Positions 1 through 5,390 of a stretch of DNA of 8,169 nt are shown here, piece by piece. The notes beneath the pieces were generated by a model. That model searched no databases and was not told where the DNA came from. It worked only from the letters and a program-made list of their open reading frames with translations. Both the position numbers and the translations under genes were made by a program. The DNA is from an uncultured Lachnospiraceae bacterium (GTDB taxonomy: Bacteria; Bacillota; Clostridia; Lachnospirales; Lachnospiraceae). The DNA is taken from positions 1 through 8,169 of the forward strand of contig CAJUDX010000097.1 of NCBI GenBank assembly GCA_910584785.1. Reading direction: 5' to 3'. Each line of letters opens with the position of its first letter. Positions within the stretch are counted from its first letter, which is position 1.

Positions 1-1203
1 AATAAAGATATTGGTGTTTATCAGTACTATTCAAATGAAGAACTTGATCGCCTGATTAATATGCATTTTGGGGAGGGTATTAAAAAAGAAGATAATATTA
101 GTTTATATTATTTCACGAGAGAGTATTTAAAACGTGAGTATGAATTGGTTGTACAGGAAAATCATATGCTACCATTGAACTATTGGCCTTTCCGTAATGG
201 TTTTTTAAATATTTCTACTGGTGAACTAATTAGAAATGATGGACAGTATTTTGTACGTCATGTTTTAAATTGCAACTATAATCCAAATGCCGAGTGTCCA
301 AATTTTGACTGTTTTATTCATTCTATCGCAGGAGGTGATGCTAAACTTATTAAATTATTATGGCAGACAATTGGATATTTACTATCATTGGATACGAATG
401 GTAAGGTTTTTTTCTCCTTTATTGGTAAAAAAGATACCGGAAAGAGTTTACTCGCTAAAGTGCTTACTAGAATTATAGGAGAAAAAGCTGTATCGTATTT
501 AAGTGCAAGCAATTTATCAGGAAGATTTGATGTATCTAATTTGAATGGAAAGCACTTAAACGTTTGTATGGATTTGCCAAATAAAAAATTATCATTGGAA
601 ACTATTGCTAAAATAAAAATGATAACTGGCGGAGATACAATTTATGCTGATGTAAAAAATAAGCAAGCTATATCTTTCCGTGCAACTGCACGCTTGTTGT
701 TTGGTTGTAATAGTATGATTCAAACAGAAGATTATGATGTTGCTTTTAACGAACGCCATGTTATTATTCCATTTAATTTTCCGGTTCCAAAAGAAGAACA
801 AGATTTTTATTTAGAGGAAAAACTATTACTTGAAGCAGAAGGAATTTGTCGAAAAGCAATGGAATATTATAAGGAATTGGTGAAAAACAGCTATCGATTT
901 CCTCAAGTGGAATGTATGATTGAATCAAATGAAATGTACGATTATGAACAATTAATGAAAGCTTTTGTGGAACAATATTGCGAATTTACAGACAATATCA
1001 ATGATAAAGTACCTTCTGCACAACTGCATACATTGTTTAAAAATTTTTGTTTTTCACTTTCTATACCCTCATTGGATATAACTGCTTTTTCTCGAAAATT
1101 TAAAGATATGTTTAGGGATAGAATAGAAAAAACACGTGCCAGAGTTGCTTCGGGCAATGTACAGGTCTTTTTAAAAGTCCAATTAAAGAGCAAAGAGGAA
1201 TAG
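1..1203 (+). CDS. D5/P4-type primase-helicase, C-terminal part (5' end outside window)
   Basis: The reading frame is open from base 1, with 20 codons before the first ATG at 61, so the true start lies upstream and that ATG should not be taken as the start. The visible 400 residues look like the superfamily 3 helicase half of phage, plasmid and satellite primase-helicases. A Walker A motif GKKDTGKS is encoded at 424-447. About 40 residues on comes a Walker B-like strand (LNVCMDLP) with only one clear acidic residue, then the sensor strand RLLFGCN and an arginine-finger-like NERHVIIPF. The C-terminal 100 residues resemble the winged-helix tail of such proteins. Expected role: ATP-driven unwinding, with priming if an N-terminal primase domain exists upstream, during replication of the mobile element. 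Strongly AT-rich codon use contrasts with genes beyond 3050. It is followed by xis and int in the same orientation. The family is well supported; the element type (prophage, satellite or mobilizable element) is not resolved. Confidence 0.85.
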   Translation, partial: NKDIGVYQYYSNEELDRLINMHFGEGIKKEDNISLYYFTREYLKREYELVVQENHMLPLNYWPFRNGFLNISTGELIRNDGQYFVRHVLNCNYNPNAECPNFDCFIHSIAGGDAKLIKLLWQTIGYLLSLDTNGKVFFSFIGKKDTGKSLLAKVLTRIIGEKAVSYLSASNLSGRFDVSNLNGKHLNVCMDLPNKKLSLETIAKIKMITGGDTIYADVKNKQAISFRATARLLFGCNSMIQTEDYDVAFNERHVIIPFNFPVPKEEQDFYLEEKLLLEAEGICRKAMEYYKELVKNSYRFPQVECMIESNEMYDYEQLMKAFVEQYCEFTDNINDKVPSAQLHTLFKNFCFSLSIPSLDITAFSRKFKDMFRDRIEKTRARVASGNVQVFLKVQLKSKEE

Positions 1204-1224
1204 CGATAGAAGGTATATTAAATT

Positions 1225-1252
1225 TTGCCGTACACAGATTACATATTATAAA
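1225..1252 (+). promoter_or_regulatory. Possible sigma-A promoter for xis
   Basis: TTGCCG at 1225-1230 (4 of 6 matches to the -35 consensus) and TATAAA at 1247-1252 (5 of 6 to the -10) are separated by 16 bases. Transcription would start near 1259, about 40 bases before the xis ATG. The surrounding DNA is AT-rich, where such matches arise by chance, so this is a candidate only. Confidence 0.35.
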
Positions 1253-1297
1253 AATGAATGACATTAAGAATTATATTGTAGAAGGAAGGAGATTTTT

Positions 1298-1489
1298 ATG
1301 AATAACGTTCGTATACCGTTGTCGGAAAAAAGATTGCTGACTATATCGGAATTTCAGGCTTATGCCAGTATTGGCAGAAATAATGCGTTTAAATTAATTC
1401 GGCTGACTGGCAGTGAGATTCGTATTGGAAAGAGGGTTTATGCGGATCGGGTTAAATTTGATGCCTGGTGTTCGGAACAGACATCATAA
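1298..1489 (+). CDS. xis: Excisionase, Tn916 Xis-like, 63 aa
   Basis: This small basic protein has a predicted helix-turn-helix (about residues 14-40, LLTISEFQAYASIG then NNAFKLIRL) followed by a short wing (IRIGKRVYADRVKFDAWC). That is the layout of Tn916-family excisionases and MerR/Xis-type DNA-binding domains. Length (63 residues) is close to Tn916 Xis (67 as I recall). It probably bends DNA at the element ends and directs the integrase toward excision; this is family inference. The start is well supported by the GGAAGGAG-type ribosome site at 1284-1291, followed by an ATG at the usual distance. It sits 94 bases after the primase-helicase gene and 83 bases before int, all on one strand. 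A terminator-like hairpin lies between it and int. An alternative would be a helix-turn-helix regulator unrelated to excision, but the position next to int makes Xis more likely. Confidence 0.85.
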   Translation: MNNVRIPLSEKRLLTISEFQAYASIGRNNAFKLIRLTGSEIRIGKRVYADRVKFDAWCSEQTS

Positions 1490-1529
1490 ATTAATAACTG
1501 ACAATTATAAGTTTTATTTAAACTATCTC

Positions 1530-1560
1530 TGAGAGGGCATGAACTGTCCTCTCAATTTTT
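1530..1560 (+). terminator. Intrinsic terminator or attenuator between xis and int
   Basis: TGAGAGG (1530-1536) pairs perfectly with CCTCTCA (1548-1554). The stem extends inward through a G-T, a C-G and an A-T pair, leaving a loop of about five bases. Two bases later comes a run of five T (1556-1560). The T-run directly abuts the AGGAGG ribosome binding site of int at 1561-1566. The structure would stop or attenuate transcription coming from xis. The T-run is short, so partial readthrough is plausible. Confidence 0.7.
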
Positions 1561-1572
1561 AGGAGGAAAGAC

Positions 1573-2739
1573 ATGGCAGTGAAAAAAGATATACAGAACT
1601 TACCAAAAGGAATTACGCTTCGGGCGGATGGAAATTATATGGGACGATTCAGCTATTACGGCGAACGTTATACGCTTTATGATAAAGATGTTAAAAAGCT
1701 GCAGAAAAAGTTGGAGGAATTGCGCTATGAATTAGAACATGGTCTTTATGCCAAAGAAAATAAAATTACAATTGATGATTGGTTTCATACCTGGATTAAA
1801 GAATATAAGATGCCATCAGTTAAGCGAGGAACCATAGGAGTTTATGAAGATACCTATAGTTCTTATATCAAAAAGCCTCTGGGTAAGAAAAAATTAAAAG
1901 ACCTGCGACCGGAACAGATTCAAAATCTGTACAATACGCTGAAAGCAGATGGATATTCCCGGAGTACGATTGAACTGGTATCGGTTGTTTTAAGCGGAAT
2001 GTACATTCAGGCATATAAAAACCAGTTAGTTCTTAAAAATCCGGTTCCCCTTACTACACTTCCCAAAATGGATGATCCAGCAGAGCGGCGGGTATTGAGC
2101 AGGGAAGAGCAGCAGCTATTTTTAACAGTTGCCAGGCAGTATCATTATGGATATGTCTACGAGTTAGCTTTGTCTACAGGGATGCGCAGCGGTGAGATAC
2201 GGGGGCTTGAATGGAATGATATTGATTTTCAAAACAGAATTATCCATGTAAGAGGAACTTTAGTGCAGAACCGTTATGGTTTTTATAAAGATTTACCAAA
2301 AACCAGCAGCAGTTATCGTGATATTCCAATGATTGATAATGTGTACCACCTATTAAAAGAACGCCGCATAAATCAAATGGAAAAGAAGCTTCTGCTTGGC
2401 CCTGACTGGAAGCCGCTGGATAAATTGGAGAACCTGGTTATTACCACCGACACAGGAAAACCTTTGGGAAAAACGTACTTAAATAATGGAATTAAAACGA
2501 TTATCAAACGAATTGAAAAATCCGGTCAGGAATTTTCCTATATTTCTTTTCATGGGCTGCGTCACTCATTTGCGACGCGCTGCATTGAAAATGGTATGGA
2601 ACCCCAGGTATTAAAAGTAATTCTTGGACATGCTAAACTGGCGATTACGATGGATTTATATGCCCATGTGCTTCCTGATACCAAGGTAAAAGAAATGCAG
2701 AAGATTTCTGGTTTGTTTCCTGTTAAAGGGGTGTCATAA
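1573..2739 (+). CDS. int: Tyrosine-type site-specific integrase, Tn916/Lambda-like, 388 aa
   Basis: This is a full-length phage/ICE-type tyrosine recombinase. Residues 1-60 form the AP2-like arm-binding domain (RADGNYMGRFSYYG and a basic helix). Residues 65-160 form the SAM-like core-binding domain. Residues 170-388 form the catalytic domain. All active-site residues are visible: R205 in TGMRSGEIRGLEW, K243 in LPKTSSSYRD, H327 and R330 in HGLRHSFATR, H353 in LGHAKL, and the nucleophile Y363 in MDLYAHV. It should catalyse insertion and, with Xis, excision of the element through a covalent 3'-phosphotyrosine intermediate. The ATG at 1573 follows AGGAGG at 1561-1566 with a six-base gap, which fixes the start. 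Being the last gene of the AT-rich segment and pointing outward, it marks the nearby element end. No active-site loss or frameshift is seen, so it is probably functional. Confidence 0.95.
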   Translation: MAVKKDIQNLPKGITLRADGNYMGRFSYYGERYTLYDKDVKKLQKKLEELRYELEHGLYAKENKITIDDWFHTWIKEYKMPSVKRGTIGVYEDTYSSYIKKPLGKKKLKDLRPEQIQNLYNTLKADGYSRSTIELVSVVLSGMYIQAYKNQLVLKNPVPLTTLPKMDDPAERRVLSREEQQLFLTVARQYHYGYVYELALSTGMRSGEIRGLEWNDIDFQNRIIHVRGTLVQNRYGFYKDLPKTSSSYRDIPMIDNVYHLLKERRINQMEKKLLLGPDWKPLDKLENLVITTDTGKPLGKTYLNNGIKTIIKRIEKSGQEFSYISFHGLRHSFATRCIENGMEPQVLKVILGHAKLAITMDLYAHVLPDTKVKEMQKISGLFPVKGVS

Positions 2740-2758
2740 AACGGCTTTCTGGATCAAT

Positions 2759-2778
2759 TGGTGTAAAACTGGTGTAAA
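2759..2778 (+). repeat. Paired direct repeats, likely integrase arm-type sites
   Basis: TGGTGTAAA occurs at 2759-2767 and again at 2770-2778, an 11-base period close to one turn of the helix, 20 bases after the int stop codon. Integrases of this family bind short direct repeats near the element end through their N-terminal domain, so these are good candidates for arm sites. No binding data exist here. Confidence 0.5.
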
Positions 2779-2838
2779 TGCTGTCTCATCCATGAAATGT
2801 AAAAAAATGGAATATTAAAAAACCTTGTATTTATCAGC

Positions 2839-2879
2839 AAAAAATCCGGCCCACCTGTGCTTTCACAGATGAGCCGGAT
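2839..2879 (-). terminator. Intrinsic terminator reading leftward, with no gene in front of it
   Basis: ATCCGGC (2844-2850) pairs with GCCGGAT (2873-2879). Further in, CA (2852-2853) pairs with TG (2870-2871) and CTGTG (2855-2859) pairs with CACAG (2864-2868), with two C/A mismatches and a CTTT loop. On the minus strand the hairpin is followed by six T (plus-strand A-run 2839-2844), the signature of an intrinsic terminator for leftward transcription. On the plus strand it is followed by A's and G's, so it would not be a classical terminator for int. Confidence 0.6.
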
Positions 2880-2994
2880 AAAAAGGGGAGGATAAGTAGT
2901 TATTCTTTTCTCTTTTGTTTACATTTACAGTATTTCCTTCTTTTGTGTAAATATACATGGAAGATGAAAAAATAGATCGTAATTTTTTAAAAGT

Positions 2995-3023
2995 TTGATA
3001 TACTATATCTTGAATACGATTAT
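2995..3023 (+). promoter_or_regulatory. Candidate sigma-A promoter for the PepSY gene and downstream genes
   Basis: TTGATA at 2995-3000 (5 of 6 to the -35 consensus) and GATTAT at 3018-3023 (4 of 6 to the -10) are spaced 17 bases apart. They would give a leader of about 25 bases that contains AGGAGG at 3043-3048 before the ATG at 3056. An alternative -10, TATACT at 2999-3004, has no good -35 partner. Confidence 0.5.
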
Positions 3024-3055
3024 TTTTTTAATGCCCTAGAACAGGAGGTTTAAAA

Positions 3056-3880
3056 ATGAAAAAGAAGTTATTTTATCGGACAACGATGACGGCAGCCGGG
3101 ATTTTGGTGGCAATATCTGCTTTTTGTGTATCTGCTGCCCCGGTAAATGAGGAGAAGGCAAAGGCAATTGCCCTGGACAACGCAGGAGTCAATGAGGAAA
3201 ATGTTGTTTTTTTGTATGCGGAGCAGGATGTGGATGACGGTCGATTAATTTATGAAGTGGAATTGATCACGAAGGCAAATGAGGAGTATGATTATGAGAT
3301 TTTGATGGATACAGGAGAGATTTTAGGCATTAGCTATGAGAAGAAGGCCTATTCGGTTTGGGGAGATAATACCAGTAAAGACATTACTGTCGAAAAAGCC
3401 CAGGAGCTGGCTTTAAATCACGCCGGGGTAGTGGCTGATAAAGCGATATGGATTAAGCAGAAGAAGGATTTTGATGATGGAAAATTAATTTATGAACTGG
3501 AATTTTATACCAATGACTTTCAGGAATATGAATATGATATTGACGGAACGAACGGAGAGGTAATTGCCTGGGAGTTTGACGCCGACAGCGCGTATGCCCG
3601 CCAGGATGCGGCAAGGCGCCTGGAGCAGGCAGAGGGAAGCACTGGAAAGAAGAATGAGGAAAAAGGCCTTTTCCGTCTGGCGGATGTTAAGGCAACCGTG
3701 CTGAAACAGGCAGATGCAGAGGATAAACAAGTAACCTGGGGGAGGGTACACCGAACCTTTGATGATGGGAAATTAGTTTATGAGGGAAAGTTTTATGTAA
3801 ATTCCCTTGAATATGAGTTTAAAATTGATGCAGCCACAGGAACTGTGGTAGACTGGGATGTGGAAAGTATCTGGGATTAA
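3056..3880 (+). CDS. Secreted protein with three PepSY domains, 274 aa
   Basis: The N-terminus is a Sec signal peptide: basic MKKK, a hydrophobic stretch at about residues 11-26, and a signal peptidase I site near VSA-AP (residues 26-29). The rest consists of three PepSY-type units at about residues 31-94, 110-174 and 205-270. Each has an opening helix (EKAKAIALDNAG, EKAQELALNHAG, a more divergent DVKATVLKQAD), a DDG(K/R)L(I/V)YE strand-turn (60-67, 140-147, 236-243), and a closing strand with a G-E or G-T turn (DTGEILGISYE, TNGEVIAWEFD, ATGTVVDWDVE). A charged linker (about 178-204) separates units two and three. There is no membrane anchor or sortase motif after the signal peptide, so it is probably released or held by partners. 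PepSY domains are linked in the literature to inhibition of extracellular peptidases, but no target can be named. The start is supported by AGGAGG at 3043-3048. A lipoprotein gene follows after 45 bases with no terminator. Confidence 0.88.
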   Translation: MKKKLFYRTTMTAAGILVAISAFCVSAAPVNEEKAKAIALDNAGVNEENVVFLYAEQDVDDGRLIYEVELITKANEEYDYEILMDTGEILGISYEKKAYSVWGDNTSKDITVEKAQELALNHAGVVADKAIWIKQKKDFDDGKLIYELEFYTNDFQEYEYDIDGTNGEVIAWEFDADSAYARQDAARRLEQAEGSTGKKNEEKGLFRLADVKATVLKQADAEDKQVTWGRVHRTFDDGKLVYEGKFYVNSLEYEFKIDAATGTVVDWDVESIWD

Positions 3881-3907
3881 AACAAAGGTTTGAATATACA
3901 TTAACGT

Positions 3908-3928
3908 GAGGAAGGACAGGATGAGGTG
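3908..3928 (+). promoter_or_regulatory. Ribosome binding site selecting a GTG start
   Basis: GAGGAAGGA at 3908-3916 lies nine bases before GTG at 3926-3928. The nearby ATG at 3921 reads ATG-AGG-TGA and stops at once, so GTG is the only start that yields the complete lipoprotein signal sequence MKKRIW. Confidence 0.75.
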
Positions 3929-5269
3929 AAAAAGAGAATTTGGGCAATGGTCTTATGTACGGCAGTTTTTATCAGTGGTTGTGGGGTCAGGAATAATCAG
4001 GCGGAAAGGATAAAGGCGTTAATTGGTAAGGTTGCCTCAGAAAGTGCGGCAGAGGAGAATCAAAAGCAGGAAAATGAAGAAGGCAACGGGGGTAAACAAA
4101 ACGAAGTTCAGGGAGAAAATGTAAATGAAATATTTGCAGAAGGACAGGAGGAAAGTCTGGCTGGAAAAGAAGAAGGCTTAGATGGAAAAGAAGAAAGCCT
4201 GGCTGGACAGGAGAATCATTCTGTTCAGGCTGAAGAAAGTACAAATAAGGGTTTGTCGGGGGAGGTAAACGAAAAAGAAGAAAAGGACAAGCAGACAGAG
4301 GAAGAGATTGCCTATCGGACAAAGTATGTGATAAATTGCAAGAAGAGCATTACGCTGCGGGAATCGCCTTCAACCAAAGCGGCGCAGTTGGGCGAAATTT
4401 TATGGGGGGAGCCGGTCAGCTTTATCCAGGATGATAAGGATGGGTTTAGTAAGGTTGCCTATCAGGGAAAGACGGGTTATGTATTGGCTGCATATCTGGG
4501 GGATACGCCGCCTTCCCTCAACGATAATGCATCTGGTATGATGCGGGTGGTAAACTGCCGGGAGAGCATTTCTTTAAGGAGAAGTCCGTCAGTTAGTGCA
4601 TCTGAAATTTGCCAGATTCCTCTGGGATCAATGGTTTCCTATGTGAGTTCGGCGTCGGATGGATTTTATGAAATTACTTATATGGGGAAGAATGGATATG
4701 CGCTGGCTTCCTATCTGGAATTTTATTCTGCCCAGGACAGCGTGCCGGCAGCGTCCGAGGTAAGGAACACAGGGACAGTTCGGGTTATCTTTGATTATTT
4801 TATTGATAATGGTCGGGAATGTGCAGACATTATCGGTATGGACGGGCAGAATGGTCAGGTTTGGAAGTATGAAGTCCGGTCGGCACACGGAATAACTGAG
4901 TTGGAAGCGGTGCAGGAAATTGGAGTAATTGGAGACGCGTATTATTTTAATGAAGATGGGACAATTGTTGCACTGGCAATAAGTGATGGTCGGGTACTCT
5001 GGAAAAATACAGATTTTGGGGGAGCCAGCATCGCCTTTGATACGGATGAACAGGGTACATTATATCTTTGCGGGTATTACGGCCCCGATTTGTTCGCCAT
5101 TGACCGAAATGGGAATACACTGATTAATGTGGGCAGTTTCTCACCGGATTTCCAGTGGCCGTATGAGTTAAGATATGAAAATCGTGCAGTATATATTACC
5201 TTTGATTCAAGCTGGCAAGGACAGCTTGTGGTGAGATATGATTTGAACACGGGAGGAATATCTTATTAG
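3926..5269 (+). CDS. Lipoprotein with charged linker, two SH3b domains and a partial PQQ-like propeller, 447 aa
   Basis: Residues 1-19 are a lipoprotein signal peptide with lipobox ISGC; C19 would be lipidated and the protein anchored outside the cell membrane. Residues 30-130 are a low-complexity Glu/Lys/Gln/Gly-rich linker able to reach into the wall. It contains three heptads (EESLAGK, EEGLDGK, EESLAGQ at 75-95). Two bacterial SH3 domains follow at about 131-193 and 206-265. Each has a typical SLR/TLR-x-SPS start (ITLRESPST, ISLRRSPSV) and a (K/N)GY(V/A)LASYL-like end. SH3b domains commonly bind peptidoglycan or wall peptides. Residues 283-447 hold strand repeats such as GQVWKYEV, DGRVLWKN, and GTLYLCGYYGPDLFAIDRNG, resembling PQQ-like propeller blades but too short for a full propeller. 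No catalytic motif is visible, so a binding or sensing role at the wall is likely; the ligand is unknown. It lies between the PepSY gene and the GH3 gene, and its stop codon begins the 55-bp tandem repeat. Confidence 0.85.
   Translation: MKKRIWAMVLCTAVFISGCGVRNNQAERIKALIGKVASESAAEENQKQENEEGNGGKQNEVQGENVNEIFAEGQEESLAGKEEGLDGKEESLAGQENHSVQAEESTNKGLSGEVNEKEEKDKQTEEEIAYRTKYVINCKKSITLRESPSTKAAQLGEILWGEPVSFIQDDKDGFSKVAYQGKTGYVLAAYLGDTPPSLNDNASGMMRVVNCRESISLRRSPSVSASEICQIPLGSMVSYVSSASDGFYEITYMGKNGYALASYLEFYSAQDSVPAASEVRNTGTVRVIFDYFIDNGRECADIIGMDGQNGQVWKYEVRSAHGITELEAVQEIGVIGDAYYFNEDGTIVALAISDGRVLWKNTDFGGASIAFDTDEQGTLYLCGYYGPDLFAIDRNGNTLINVGSFSPDFQWPYELRYENRAVYITFDSSWQGQLVVRYDLNTGGISY
4148..4210 (+). 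repeat. Three in-frame 21-bp tandem repeats in the lipoprotein linker
   Basis: Copies lie at 4148-4168, 4169-4189 and 4190-4210 and encode EESLAGK, EEGLDGK and EESLAGQ. Because the period is a multiple of three, gain or loss of units would change linker length without a frameshift. Confidence 0.8.
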
Positions 5270-5376
5270 TGCATGGATAGTTGAACGGAAATGGAATAAT
5301 GGGTGAGCACAAAGAAGAGGATAGTGCGCGGATAGTTGAACAGAAATGGAATAATGGGTGAACATAAAAAAGAGGA
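5267..5376 (+). repeat. Two 55-bp imperfect tandem repeats between the lipoprotein and GH3 genes
   Basis: Unit 1 is 5267-5321 and unit 2 is 5322-5376; they match at 49 of 55 positions by eye. Unit 1 starts with the TAG stop codon of the lipoprotein gene. Both units end in AGAGGA, and the copy in unit 2, extended by one G, forms the ribosome binding site of the GH3 gene. No hairpin with a T-run is present, so the block does not look like a terminator. This explains nearly all of the 118-base gap between the two genes. Confidence 0.9.
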
Positions 5377-5390
5377 GAATTGGAAAAATG
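5372..5390 (+). promoter_or_regulatory. Ribosome binding site choosing ATG 5388 over GTG 5358
   Basis: AGGAG at 5373-5377 is ten bases before ATG 5388-5390. The in-frame GTG at 5358, ten codons upstream, lies inside the tandem repeat and is preceded only by GGAATAATGG, a poor site. The extra ten residues (rich in K and R) would also fall before the conserved region of the enzyme. Confidence 0.7.

Larger units (their letters stand above)
2740..3055. other. Gene-free junction between mobile element and flanking chromosome (probable attachment region)
   Basis: This 316-base stretch has no convincing gene. From left to right it holds two TGGTGTAAA direct repeats just after int, a third TGTAAA at 2798-2803, a hairpin with a minus-strand T-tract (2839-2879), an SD-like GGGGAGG at 2884-2890 with no usable start codon after it, two adjacent TTTACA hexamers (2918-2929), another TGTAAA at 2946-2951, and the promoter of the next gene. 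Tyrosine integrase genes usually lie beside the attachment site, and base composition changes on the two sides, so one end of the element should fall here. The exact core is not identifiable without the other end or an empty site. Confidence 0.55.

Noticed and set aside
61..63. ATG at 61 as the start of the primase-helicase gene
   Set aside because: The frame is open back to base 1 and the upstream residues (NKDIGVYQYYSNEELDRLIN) read like normal coding sequence of the same protein, so the gene is truncated by the window edge.
2863..2958. Minus-strand frame of 31 codons ending inside the 2844-2879 hairpin
   Set aside because: It has no ribosome binding site before its ATG, an unremarkable composition, and its stop lies in the terminator stem; nothing supports expression.
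3987..4322. Long minus-strand frame opposite the lipoprotein linker
   Set aside because: It is the mirror of the purine-rich Glu/Lys linker, giving a Pro/Leu/Phe-rich product with no domain or ribosome site.
5267..5376. CRISPR-like or riboswitch interpretation of the 55-bp repeats
   Set aside because: There are only two directly adjacent copies with no spacers, and no hairpin-rich conserved aptamer or terminator is apparent.
5358..5387. GTG at 5358 as the start of the GH3 gene
   Set aside because: It lies inside the tandem repeat without a good ribosome site, whereas ATG 5388 has AGGAG ten bases upstream and precedes the conserved region.
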